Shown in pieces: positions 38,690 to 51,152 of a stretch of 64,000 bases of DNA (position 1 is its first letter; every line of letters starts with the position of its first letter). The stretch spans positions 636,001 through 700,000 of the forward strand of contig JARHVA010004903.1 in NCBI GenBank assembly GCA_037957365.1, in the 5' to 3' direction. The notes under the pieces were generated by a model, which was given only the letters and a program-made list of their open reading frames with translations, was not told the origin of the DNA and searched no databases. Made by a program: the position numbers and the translations under genes. Source of the stretch: Torreya grandis (lineage: Eukaryota > Streptophyta > Pinopsida > Cupressales > Taxaceae).

Positions 38690-39640
38690 AATAGCTACTT
38701 GATAGGAAATATTGATGATATTTGGTTATGGTATAGAATAATGGATCATGTTAACTATGATAACCTATTTAAAGTAAGCACAAATAAGTGCGTCAGATAA
38801 ATGCCTCAAATAACCAAACCTATAGACATTACTTTCAAGGAATGTCAACTAGGAAGGTAGACAAGGGTCAAATTTCAAACAAAGGAGTATGAAACTATAA
38901 ATCCTCTATAATTAGTTCATACTAATCTTTTTGGCCCTACTAATACAAGATGATATAAAAGATAAGTATACTTCATGTTATTTTAAGATGATTACTCAAG
39001 AATGACATGGGTAACCTTTTTAAAGGACAAGTCACGAGCATTTGAAAGATTCAATATCTTTAGGGCCATGGTGGAGAATGAGATTGGATGAAAAATCAAA
39101 TGCTTAAGATTTGATAAATGTGGAGAATTCACCTCTAATGAGTTCATAGAGTATTGAGATAATCATGAAATCATAAGGCATTACTCTGTAGGAAGTACTT
39201 CATAGCATAATGGAGTTGTTTAGAGAAAGAACAAGACAGTCAAGGAGATGGGCAAAACAATGTTAAAAGAGGCCAAGTTACTTGATGGATAATGTATAGA
39301 AGTAGTCCAAATAATAGTATACATCTTAGACAAATTTAAACTTAGGGTAAGTAATGACAAAAATACCTATAATCTATGGTACAAAAATCCTACCTCTGTT
39401 AAGTACTTCAGAGTGTTTAGAATCAAATTCTACATCAAGAGAAAAGAGGATAAATTGGGAAGCTTTAAATTAGGATGTGATGAAGGAATATTTCTTGGTA
39501 ATTCCACTCAAATTAAAACCTATGTATGTTACAATAAAAGGCTACACAAGATGGAAGATAACATCAATGTCAAGGTTGAAGAAGGATTGAAACATTTTGA
39601 ACCTGACAAGGAAATTAGTATGAAGAATTAGATATTAAAG
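38690..39640 (+). pseudogene. Integrase of copia element F (dead)
   Basis: GAG-pre-integrase block near 38725 (IWLWYRIMDHVNYDNL). The core has LVHTNLFGPTN (38918-38950; first Asp now Asn), a D in RFDKCGEFTS (near 39107-39136) and NGVV-stop-RKNKT (39210-39240), where the catalytic Glu codon is TAG. Downstream, YIKRKEDKLGSFKLGCDEGIF (in pieces at 39430-39490) fits the C-terminal 'AFVHIPKEKR.KL..K...C.FLGY' region. The triad is broken at two of three positions. Confidence 0.8.
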
Positions 39641-39819
39641 AAGAAATAGATAATGAAGAGGTTAAGGTAACTAATGGAGAATCACATCCAATATTTTTTT
39701 AAAAGGAACATCTTAAAGATAAAATAATTGTAAATAATAATGGAGTTTAGAGAAGGAGAAGAGTTACAATAAACAAGGAGCAAGTAAGTTTTGATCTAAT
39801 GTCTAAAGGTGAGCCTAAA

Positions 39820-40650
39820 AGCTATGTTGAATCCAGCAAGGATGAGAATTGGCTAAAAGTTATGGAATAAGAACTGAGTGAAATTGAAAACAACAAAACT
39901 TGGAAATTAGTTCCAAGACCTTCAAAAAAGAATGTGATAGTTACAAAATGGGTATATAGAAACAAGCTCAATCAGGATGGAGATGTTATAAGTAATAAAA
40001 TAATATTGGTCTGCAAAGGATATGAACAAGTTGAGGGCATAGATTTTGAGGAAACATTTTCTCCAATTGCTAGATTGGAAGCCATAAGAATGTTTATAGC
40101 ATTCTTTGTTTACAAGAAGTTCAAATTATATCAAATGGATGTTAAGTAAGCTTTCTTGAATGGGAACCTAGAAAAGGAAGTCTACATAGAACAACATAAA
40201 GGTTTTTAGTTGTCAAAATAAGAAGATTATGTATGTAGACTAAAAAAATCTTTGTATGGTCTAAAATAGGCACCTAGAGCATGGTATTCAAGATTGGACT
40301 AGTACCTACAACAACAAGGTTTCACAAAGGATTTTCAAAAAACAATATATACTTAAAATAAATAGGTGTTCATATATTGATTATTTTTATATATTTACAT
40401 GAGGTTACCTTTGGTGGTAGCAATAAAAATATGTGAAAATAATTTTCTACATAAATGCAAAGTGAGTTTCAGATATCTATGCTTGGAAAGCTTTATTTCT
40501 TCTTTGGTCTACACATAGCACAAACTGATGAAGGGATATTCATATCCCAAACTAAGTATACAAAGGAAATTATCAATAAATATGGAATGGAAGATATAAA
40601 ACTAGTTAGTACTCCCATGATAACTAGATGCAAATTTGAGCAAAGAGGAT
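39820..40650 (+). pseudogene. Reverse transcriptase of copia element F (dead)
   Basis: [21 protein letters not shown] (split by a TAA near 39867) opens the domain. [17 protein letters not shown] (39949-39999), [18 protein letters not shown] (40039-40092) and KKSLYGLK-stop-APRAWYSRLD (40246-40300) are copia RT signatures, with TAG where CAG is expected before APRAW. The YVDD box near 40390 is not readable because of an indel. After it the frame resumes (SMLGKLYFFFGLHIAQTDEG, 40478-40530) and runs to KFEQRG-stop. Confidence 0.9.
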
Positions 40651-40689
40651 GAGTCCCTTGACACAAATTAGATAATGTACAAATCAATG

Positions 40690-41310
40690 ATAGCTAGCTT
40701 GTTATACCTAACTACATCAAGACTAGATATCATACAAGTAGTGTGAAAGGTTTCAAGATTTAGGCTACTCCTAAAGAATCAAATGTCAATGTAATGAAAA
40801 GTATCTTTAGATACATCAAGAGCATAATAGACTATGTCCTATGGTATCCTAAAATTGAATATTTCACTTTGACAGCTTATACAAATGTTAATTGGGTAGG
40901 AAGTGTGGTTGATAGAAGAAGCACTAGTGGTGGTGAATTATTCCCTAGAAATAGACGTGTTTCATGGTTGAGAAAAAAGGAAGAGTCAATTACTCTTTCC
41001 ATAGTAGAAGAAGAATATGCAGTAGCAGTGGCATGTGGCACTCAATTCTTATGGATGAAGCAAAATCTAAAATAAATCAAGGTAGAGTATAAGTCACCTA
41101 TCTCTATTCTTTGTGATAATTCAAATGAAATTAATATATCAAATACTCTAGTCATTCATTCTATAACTAAGCACATATCAATCAATTGTCACTTCTTAAG
41201 ATAGAGGGTTGAAGATCAAGAGGTCACAATGGAGTACGTGCCAACTTAGGATCAAATTGAAAACATATTCACCAAACTTATTCCAAAGGAATAATTTTAG
41301 TATCTAAGAT
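40690..41310 (+). pseudogene. RNase H of copia element F (dead)
   Basis: SIFRYIKSIIDYVLWYP (40800-40850), TAYTNVNWVGSVVDRRSTSG (40875-40934) and EEEYAVAVACGTQFLW (41005-41055) give the copia RNase H order. Both Asp residues of the usual 'YTDADWAG' block read Asn, by G-to-A change. The tail with KHISINCHFLR and a DQIENIFTK segment reaches about 41290. Confidence 0.85.
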
Positions 41311-41805
41311 AAAAGTTGAGAGTGGTGGGCCTTACATCACATCTCTAGATTATATTGATGGATAATAAGTCCAAGGGGAGGATCATAAAATTTTTATTAA
41401 TCCTTGGAAGTAGAAGAGAAAAATTAACTCGGGTATGCATACTTTTTCAAAGTTATAATGAATTGATGGTTACAAATTCTTGGAATAACTTATTTATCTA
41501 ATAAAGGAAGAGAAACATTTGGACAAATATTCATAAAAATTCCCTTTGACATTGATGTCAAAGGGGGAAAAAGAGAAAATCCTCTCTACAAAAGTTTGGA
41601 AAAAAAGTGCAAATGTCAAAGAAGAAGAAGAGGAAGTGTCCAAGTTGAGTATTAGGAAAATATTCCATTGATTAAGGGGAATAAACTATGATACGAATAT
41701 ATTTAGTTCATACCCATTTGAGGTCAATGTAATAAATGCTAGAGAAGGATAAATATATTAGAAAATTAGAGGATTTAGTTTGCCATCAATGACAAAAGGG
41801 GAGAT
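41311..41805 (+). other. 3' untranslated region and polypurine tract of copia element F
   Basis: Two purine-rich modules occur. The outer one (41788-41805, ATGACAAAAGGGGAGAT) borders the 3' LTR and is the working polypurine tract by position. An inner one at 41555-41580 (ATGTCAAAGGGGGAAAAAG) is preceded by an inverted copy, giving a perfect 11-bp palindrome CCCTTTGACAT/ATGTCAAAGGG at 41542-41565. Confidence 0.7.
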
Positions 41806-44610
41806 TATTATAAATATGATTGTCATTGATGTCAAATGGGACATTATGAGCATGCCATTGATGTTGAGGACTAAATATGGTGATTGGAGGATGTTCAAGT
41901 AATCTTATTAGAGGTCAAGTATGATTTGAATGCTTGTGTGCATGAGCGAAATTCATCTAGTTCTTCATATTTATCATCTAGACATTTTGGGTTTATGATA
42001 GGTAAATCTAAGAAGGCATTTTGCTAAAATCACCATTTCCATGTGTGAATTATTATAGGGGAGATGGTCATATGGTTGTGTTCACATTAGTCCCTAGTTT
42101 TTATGCGCCATATTTGAAGTGATGCAATGATGTGTGGTATAAGATATGGGGATGCATAGTTGGATAGTTAGACAAAAATCACTATGTTTTTATACTTAGC
42201 CAAATGTGCACAAGGGCTAAATAGAGTCAAGTAAGCATATTTATGGGCTCAATGTTTACACATATGGAGGTACCAAGATAAAATGATCATATGTGTCTAT
42301 TCATTTTTATTCCTAGTTTCTACATGATAAATATTAAGTCATGTGACATAGTGAGACAAAATATATGCTTAAGCAATGTAGGGTTCCCAAGCATTTTGAC
42401 AGTGTTTTCCAATGCTTAGTCAAATTTGTAGATTGTAATATAAAGGAAAGTAAGCATTTTGATTATACCATATATTATGCATATGAATACTTCAAGAGAA
42501 AATGAATATATGGATGGAATACCCTATATAAGAGGATATTATGCACTAAATTGTAGGTCATCTGAATAAGCATGGTAGGAGTTATGCAAGGTCAAAGTTG
42601 GCCTTCTAGGTAAGTTTGAGGTATAACTAGTTTTATGAAAGAATAATCAAAGTGAGTAAATTAATGGAATTATATCTCATATTCACAAAATCTAAAAGAA
42701 TAAATGAGCATATGGGTTTGTTCACTATCATGTCTAGTCTATATGGACCAAATTTTAGCCTTAGTAGTTTTGTAAAGCAAAAGATATGAAGGTATAAAGT
42801 TATCCTTCTAGGCATAATTGAGATGGTCCCCATACTTAGACAAATCTGCACAAGGTAAATTTTGGGAAAGTCTCGAAGAGATAAATGGAGTGTGTTGTCT
42901 CCAAGATGCCAAGATTAAGTGAGATAAAGATAGGTGGTCAAATTTTAAATCTTGATCAATGGTTATCGCTTATTTGTATGTTGAAGATCCAATGAATCAT
43001 AAGCAAAGTCAATATATCAAAGGGATCTCTGCTAGTGACAAGTTTCACAATCATGAATATTTCATAGTAAATATATGATGTAGATTAAATTCAAATTATC
43101 AATAAGTAATTCAAGGATGCCAAGCATCTCAATATCAGGAACTAACAATAATGAGCAGAAGGAACATATTAATGCTAAGTGTCACATTCTCAAGAGCTAA
43201 GCAAATATAAAGATTTAGCTTATCAAAAGATCTAATAGTGAGTAGATGATTATGTAAAGGATATATAATAGAGTTAGTGGACCCAATGGGATAAAGTGAT
43301 CAAGGTTTATTGACACAATGGTGAGTTAAAGACTAAATAATTTTGAGAATATTGACAGATTAAAATTGATCTAAAGATGTAAGAAGTAGTGAGATAGGAT
43401 AAAGAGTTTGACATTTAATGACTAGATAGAAGTAAAGATCATGCATATTTGGAGATATAATGGCACATGGAAGATTGGATCAAAAATATCAATGGATTAA
43501 TTTTAATTTATAATAGTTAAAGTTAAGAAGTGTACAAGGATCTAATAGAAAGCATGATCCTGATAGAGATCAATCAAATAAACATTTTAAAGTTGAGCCT
43601 TTTAAATGAAGACCATCAAATCATGGTGTGAAACTGAAGATCACTGATCAATATTTAATGGTATGTTTAACCCAATGGTTAAATTTAGTATTATGCAAGT
43701 AAGCTATGAATCACTATATATACAATGAGATTGATCAATGCAACTGATCAAATATATTTCATAATGCATGTGCATCAAAATAATAGTCTAATAAATGTTA
43801 TATATAGTAAAAGACCTAGAATCATGGTGGTGATGCATGAGTTCAAGACATGGGAAGCTTACAATTAAATTAATAATGAAATATGTCCAAAATAGAGCAT
43901 GATGTGTTACAGTATGAGTATGAACATAGAGAAGATACAAAATCCTAGATAAAAAGGTTATATATATGACATATAGGATATAGGAAAATTCTACTAGAAC
44001 TATTACTATTGTTATTGAGTAGATTAAAATAGAGTGAGAGAGGAAAAGAGTAAAATTTTAATTAAGTCAAATAGAGATATATATAGAGACACAAAAGTAG
44101 AGAGGAAGAGTAGAAGAAAAGGGAGATGAATTGTAGAGTATGAACAGTTTCAAATCAGACCTATAGTATAGGATAGAAGGCCTAGATTCATATATCAGTA
44201 TATGTTATCATCTAGAGTTATAGCTCCATATAAGTATCCAATACATTGGTGCCATCAGACAAGCTGAGTTGGTGCTCAGATTAGGCAATGGGTGTTTCCT
44301 TAGAGTAGGTGATATTAAATTAGGGGATTGGTGTCTCCTTAGGGTAGGAACCTTAAATGTGCAACCAGTGAAGTTTTGACTATGAGGATGGATTATAATA
44401 GTAGATTCTATCATCTAATCTCACCATGGTTTTTACCAATGGGTTTTCCACGTATACAACTAGTGTCATGTATATTTTTGTGTGTGTGATCTCTGCATAT
44501 TTTATTTAATCTAGATATATCTTTTAATCTATGTTAAAAGTACTTAAGGGACTATTTTTAATTGATATGATGATTCACCTCCCCTCTCTATATCTAGTTG
44601 TGTTCCAACA
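41806..44610 (+). repeat. 3' LTR of copia element F
   Basis: Begins TATTATAAATATGATTG, aligned to TGTTGGAAATATGATTG of the 5' copy, and ends TGTTCCAACA. Roughly 15% different from the 5' LTR in the sample compared. Candidate TATA box TATATATAG at 43799. Confidence 0.9.
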
Positions 44611-44849
44611 CTTGTAGGGTAAAAATCCACTTTATTTGGGTCTGACGATAGCATCCTTTAATAGTGTGAAGAAACATCCATAAAAGTTGATGAAACTTTG
44701 GATTCCTCTCTTTGACTTAATTTCCCTATTGCTTTTATGATTCTTAAATAAATATTACTTTGTTTGGATGATCTTCCTCTATTCATTAGTGTCTAATGGG
44801 ATTATATTCAATCCAATCTTGCCTTGATTGATGAAGGACTAGGCACTTG

Positions 44850-45300
44850 TTTTGCTTCCCTTGATTTTATTAATACTCTTAAATAATCTGCATAGAATCT
44901 TAACAAAAGCATGTGCCAAGTCTATGATAAAAGATAAATTCTTCCTATTGGTTTTTTTTGGGATCCCCATCATGGTCTCTCCTATCAAGATTCAAGTTAA
45001 GGTCATGATTTTTAACATTCCTTTATCATATAACATTTTACTCAGTCATTAATGGACACACTACATGATAACCATTTCCTCTTATACATGTCATTGTGTC
45101 AAATATCCCAACAATGATTTCATATACAAGATTAAAGGAGATAAGAACCTTTGTAATTATAAAAATTTTCAAGAATGTGTTGTATTTAAAATCCTTACCT
45201 TGAAATCATTTCCTAAAATTCCCTTTCATGAATATTAATAATTCAACTATCCTATCAATTCCAACTGAGGTTATAATGGACACCATAAACTTATGGGAAA
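44850..45300 (+). pseudogene. Protease remnant of gypsy element C
   Basis: IKIQVKVMIFNIPLSYNILL, read in two pieces at 44980-45045, matches the Tat protease strand 'F.V.DIP.SYN.LLGRPW'. It is followed by a stop and WTH, for the usual 'PWIH'. CHCVKYP and IYKIKGDKN after a frame change fit the 'LH.C.KFP..G.I..V.GD' continuation. The active-site DNGS block upstream is not legible. Confidence 0.55.
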
Positions 45301-46900
45301 CATCCCAACTAACTTATTATATTATGACAATAATGAGCCCAATGATATCAATATTAATATGATAACATTATATCTCCCTTATATAATTATCACTTAGTTA
45401 CCCCCTTATTTGTAACCTCTTTCTTTCCCAAACACAAATAAAAATTTTCCCACTTTGATAGTCATGCCTAAACAATTGATTCTTAATACTTCCTTGATTT
45501 ATAAAGTAATTAATCTCTTTCATATCAGTATTCATACACCTGATAATGATGATGTTTATTCTCAACCCATTATGGGTTGGCCATACCCAAGCTAAGGATG
45601 AATAAATTGCTTACTATTGATCTTCCTTACAACATTATTATAATTATACTTTACGTTTACATAGTATTCATTTAGTTAATGTAGTTACGTGTACTTATAC
45701 TACACATAACATTAATTATTATTCTATTAATGTTCATAGGTATAAGATGTATTAGGCACCAACTTATTCCCATTTTACTCTATTAAATTCTAGTCATCTT
45801 CAGATTATGATCCTTGATCATGCCATGATATGACCATACTGATTTTACATATTTTCGGATCATTAGAGCATCCTTACACACTATATGTCAACCATATTAC
45901 TATGACCTACACTAAGGTCATATCTTACAACTATAGACCCTACTCATGAGCCTACTCTTATATTCTTTAATAATAATGATCTATTTGATTAGGTCCTACC
46001 CATCACTAAGTATTAGTCCCAACCTATATGATAGGAAGATGAACCATATTACAATTTTTACAAAATAGATGGTCATTAGGAAATGAATTTTTTTAGCATA
46101 CTAGAGATTCCTAGTACATTTGTACCCATAAATATTTATTCCTAACATATACAGTTGACCTTCATAGCTATATAAAGTTATGCACACTTGTTTTCATGGC
46201 ATAACTACACATAATTTAATACACTACTAAAATATTAAAATTACATTGATGTACTTCATCTTGAAGCAAAAAATCCTTCTAGTGACAAGAACCTACCACC
46301 TCATAAGATATATCCAAAGTATATCCCCAAACATGGTGAAGTTTATTACCTTTGACTCAATTATGCTACACATCATATAGAAAAATTTAAATTAATCCAA
46401 CAACATTTCTAAGATGTTCTAAGGCCTACACTATCACCTTATTAGTAGCATTATTAGGGTCATTATCAGATGAAGTCTCAAACTTCTCCTCAACCTACAC
46501 CTTCTCATAGATCAAACAATATTAGCCACACACAAGTGCATGTTCCTCACATTGATTATACTTTTAAAGAAGCACCATGCCCTCATTCTACTTCTCATGA
46601 TCTTAATTTCACCATAGATATTGTGCATTAGGATTTCCTCACATGAATCTTTATGAAGATAGATAAAATATGGTTAGATCTAGATGTTAGTTAAAGTAGG
46701 ATTTATCTGATGTTATTGATGATGTATGTCAAGATATATATCAGAATTTATGAGCACATATTTGTGTACAATAATATTATTCTTCAAATTATCATATGAT
46801 TGGTTCTAATATTTATATTTCATTATCAGCATTTGTGATGCCTTTTTAAATATCTTTCTTATATTATGGTTCTCTTTCATTTTATCACTTCTCTATATTT
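45301..46900 (+). other. Post-protease region of element C without legible RT
   Basis: Short readable pieces are present (SQPIMGWPYPS at 45555-45590; HIDYTFKEAPCPHSTSHDL at 46550-46605) but no RT, RNase H or integrase motif. The segment KHGEVYYL-stop-LNYATHHIEK near 46335-46390 resembles HDGYYYLFAPLASSRQLEK in element D (54840-54900). Confidence 0.4.
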
Positions 46901-49900
46901 ACCCTACATTTATGGAATATTATTTACACCATTATTTCCTTGATTAAAACCTATGATACTTATTTTTAGCTTTTAATCTTAATACTAAAGCTTAGGTAAC
47001 ACCTTTGTCTCTTATTTATTATGTTTTTCTCTTGTCTCTTTTTAATAATTTTAATAACTATTTATATCCTCCCTTTCTTGGGATGATAATTACTTTCATT
47101 ATTATTTTTGCTAGATGTTTTGTAGGATAATAAAACCTATTAATGACTTGGATGCCATAACATATCCCACACCACTTTCATGATACTAATTTCCATCCTT
47201 TTGATCATATATAAGAACACACATCATTGTACCACTTATTACATGGATGAATCTTCTATGATACCCATTTTCTCCTTGTTTCCCTTCAATTGAGGCACAC
47301 ATAAATCAATTTTGAGATTTCACACATATTTGTTGGCAAGTATAGTATTTTTTATACACTATGATATTTTTTTAATTTTATATACTAACCAAGTATAATA
47401 TCTCTTATTTTCATCACTTATTTCACTCATGATAGGTTTTCTAAATCTTGTATAGAAGAGGAAGATAAAATCCCATATCGTAAAAAAAATAAAAGGCAAT
47501 GATCAGAATGAAAATAAAATATTAAAATTTAGATCACATTAAAATATGTGATCTTTATTTAGAACATCTCCTATCCTAGTTAAATCTCAAAATCCATAGG
47601 TGGACTTATTATAGAGTCAAGGTACATAGGGGTGTTATAGGCCAATAGATTTATGTTGTGAAATTTTAAATTTAGTGACAATTCCCTCAATTACACTCCT
47701 ATAAGTAATCATATGTGTTTAAATCATAGGGATGTTAAAAAAAATCTAGAATGAAACACTAACTCCATATCCCAATGGAAAAGGCTTGGTTTACATGATA
47801 AAATCTGATCCAATGACTAATAATAATAGTAGTTCATAAAATAGTGTTTTACATGTGTTTAAATAAATAAAAAATACTAAGGTTAAGTTTTTAAAAAGTG
47901 GTTGTAGTTCTCTAAAAGGACTTTACACTTATTTCAAGAACATGGATAACATGTGGTCTTTTTACTTGTTTAAAGTTCAAGTCACCAAAATATCACCTAA
48001 AGAAGACTTTATTTGGTCTTTACATGCATCAATATATAAATTTATTAAAATAGAAGGAGACAATTGGGATGAAATAAAAGAGAAACAAATTTTGGCATGA
48101 AACCAATGACTCCATCATCAACTTGACCCATAATAAAATTAGATTTGGCTTTGTTATCAGGTTATGATGTGAGTTATGATCTTAGAATCATCCTTACCAA
48201 TGAACAATGATTAATTATCCTAGAGGATAATTTTAAATGGTTCAAATTTTATTTACGCATATGTGTTTTGGGACATACATGAAGTAATACAAGGCCAATA
48301 TTATCCTGGAGGAAAATTTGATTCGATGAAGTTTGTGAAAATAGTGCATTGAACAAGCCTTTTTTGTGTACTTATGAATCTGCCTTTATGTGTGTGCAGA
48401 GAATAATTATGGGAATTTATTACTTGGTTTCAATTATTTCCATAAATTGAAATTCAAATAGATAAATACCCTTTCAATATCAAGGTATCATTTAGAGAGA
48501 GATGTAATGTGTTTTGATGTAAATATTACAATAAAATTCTCTTGATCAAATTTTAAAATCTTGAATTGGTCTTTATTTGGAATATTTTATTCCTAATTCT
48601 TGAGTTAAGCTAAAATATAGAAAATAAAACTAATCATTTGGGTTCTAAAGTCATTTGATTGAACACAGAATGTTCAGTCCAATAAGGTGAGAAACATTAT
48701 TGGTAGGCTTGTAGTTCATAAAACTAAAAGGGAGAGGGGTTTTGTAAATGATGATCATTATATTCTCCATGAAAACATTACCTTTTACCTTGGTGATGTT
48801 AATTCCTCTACTAAAGGCCATGTATGGAGATTAAAAAAAAATTGATTGTATGGGTGGTTATTATTCATTGCATTCTCTAATACAATATGATGTTATTTTT
48901 ATTGGAGTAAAAATGTGCTAATGTGACACTCAAAGAATAATTACATGATGTTACCATCACACATGCCTCCACTATAGATCATAAGGACCCAAAATTAAAA
49001 AAATATTCCACAGTTAATGTAAATATTGAAAAACTACATGTTATAACCATCTTCCACATCATTTTCACAAGGATAAGGTCCTAATCAATTTTCCTAAATA
49101 TTTCATGATTATGACTATAAAATAGGATTCCAAAAGCCTCTACTAGGGATAATGGTTATTTTTATGTCACATATAATTCTAATCAACACATAAGAAAAAT
49201 TCAAAGTATATACTCCATATCACCTACAATATAAAGACTATCAACTATGCCAGTTGGTAGAGTAATGATTCATAAAGATTAATATACTATAAAAAATGGA
49301 AATTATGAATTTTTCATCAATTAAATATGTGAAAGGTTTTATTCCATTATAAATTTGGGATTACTTTTATATAATGCCTTACAATTGACAAAGATGGTAT
49401 ATTAGTTTAGAATAGATTATTATCCTAGAATATGAGATGATTTAAAGGAGGTTCACATGTTTATTTTGAGTAATGGATATTCATTCTCTAAATCAACCAT
49501 GTTTGAGCCACATCAACATGGTGAGGAGACCACAATTTATTGGTTATGGTGTTTCTTTATAAACCATTACCATGAGCTCCCTAGTTAATTTCATCACTTT
49601 AGTTGATCTAATAAATTGATAAAAGTTGTCGGGTTATTATTTAATATAGATTTTTGTACCACACAATTTGTGAAAATTATTATGAATTAACATTGGCATG
49701 CAATATTATTTGGCCATCATCATTTAACATAATGAAGTAGTAACTTCTTCCTACTACATTACAAAATGATTATACAATAATTTATATTTATAGCATATAA
49801 AACTTCATTTTATTATCTCAAACAATAGAAATTGCATAAAATATAGTGAATTATTAGGTTGATGTGTCTCTAAAAGTGATGACATTGTTGTATAGGAAGT

Positions 49901-50880
49901 GACACCACACATCAAATTTAAAAGGCTTGACAAAATTGCAAGATGAACAATGTAGATATTTGATAAGGAGGTAGGGAAATCAATAAAAATAGAGAAGGTG
50001 AATTCATACAACAATCCAAGCCATATTATATAGCTCAAATTGGAAGTCCCTAATAGTAAACATAGGGTTTCAAGCCTAAAATGGATAGTTATTTCAACAC
50101 AATATGTTCGTTTAAATTCAAATTTCAAGATAAACACTAGTTGTTAGTCTTGGGGTGGAGTTTTTTTCCTTAGTCAATGATATTTTAAATGGATCCTTAG
50201 CCTTATTTGAGTTGTTTTTACATATTATTGTTGGTAAATAACACTGAAAGATGTGATAAGTAGAATTCTTGGTAAGAAGCTTCAATATTTTTTATGTTTG
50301 TTCATGTAACTTTTGTATCTCATTTTTGCACTATGTGGATTTTTTAAGTATATTTTGCTTGTAAAATACCCTTTAAAAGTCTATCACCCTATTTTTATTC
50401 CCAAAATGGTTAATTTTAAGTATAAATGTGATGTTCTAATCCATGCATATCAATTTCAAGTAAAACCAAAGTGGTTATGAAGGAGATAATATGGTTTTAA
50501 GGATTTTGAACATGGTATTAGTGGAAAGAATTAATCTATGATCCCTTTAAGAAGATTTTGTAACTTTTTTTTAAATATCTAAATTATATAAACACATTTT
50601 ACATGAAATAGACACTTCCCAAGCCCATCAAATAGTTCATTTAACATGTAACTCACCAAATATTCATGTCAATAATACAAAGGTGGTTTTAAGGTAGAAT
50701 AAGATAGTTTTAAATGTGGTATTTTCAACTTTCAACATTTTGATCTGTTTAATTTACACATTTTGGCATTTTATAACATATTTTTGATGTATATTAACTA
50801 TTAGAAGCCTAATAAACCTAAAAACTATCATTTCAACCTAGACATGGTATTATATGCTCTACACAACCACTTCAATCAAT
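46901..50880. other. Unrecognised AT-rich region
   Basis: No coding frame, LTR or RNA gene that I can support on either strand. A stretch at 49490-49600 reads EPHQHGEETTIYWLW and INHYHELPS without an identifiable family. The minus-strand 110-codon frame at 49805-50137 is hydrophobic and low in complexity, and I do not believe it. Confidence 0.35.
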
Positions 50881-50892
50881 GTTAAAAGTGTT

Positions 50893-51003
50893 TTGAGAAT
50901 TAAAACATGGTTTTAGTTATATGAAAGATGGTTTTGAGGGATAATACATGGCTTTTATTATATAAAAGGTGGTTTTGAGGAATAATAGATGGTTTTGGGA
51001 TTT
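50893..51003 (+). repeat. 41-base tandem array, left part
   Basis: Units start at 50893, 50934 and 50975 with TTGAG(A/G), followed by AAAACATGG or ATACATGG, an AT-rich run and AAAGATGG or AAAGGTGG. About 2.6 copies. Similar words appear at 58377-58460 on the far side of element D. Confidence 0.7.
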
Positions 51004-51152
51004 GGATGGATTTGTACCATCCATTTTACACATAGATATATTCATAATGTTATTATATGTAAAAATAACCCCTCAAGACCATCACTTCCACTGCATAGAT
51101 TTTAAAGCCGCCTAAGATAATTTACAACCTTATAAAGGTAGTTTAGGTGGAG

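Larger units (their letters stand above)
32714..44610 (+). mobile_element. Element F: Ty1/copia retrotransposon with very long LTRs
   Basis: An 11.9 kb element with a 3486-base 5' LTR and a 2805-base 3' LTR, a met-initiator-type primer site, then gag, protease, integrase, RT and RNase H in copia order, and a purine tract. Termini are TGTTGG...CCAATA (5' LTR) and TATTAT...CCAACA (3' LTR), which restore to the TGTTGG/CCAACA inverted ends common in copia. ACACT occurs at both outer borders (32709-32713 and 44608-44612, overlapping the LTR end), a possible target duplication. All coding parts are broken. Confidence 0.9.
30925..46900 (+). mobile_element. Element C: Ty3/gypsy-like element split by copia element F
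   Basis: A gag zinc knuckle lies left of F (31669-31710) and a Tat-like protease strand lies right of it (about 44960-45050), in that order and on the same strand. The parsimonious reading is one gypsy element into which F inserted between gag and protease. No RT, RNase H or integrase is legible to the right. LTRs were not identified, so both outer limits are approximate. Confidence 0.5.

Noticed and set aside
49245..49275. tRNA-like D-arm words (GCCAGTTGGTAGAGTAATGA)
   Set aside because: No acceptor stem, anticodon arm or GGTTCGA-type box B follows within tRNA or SINE distance.
49805..50137. 110-codon minus-strand frame
   Set aside because: Hydrophobic, AT-driven, no domain or neighbouring signal; chance cannot be excluded.
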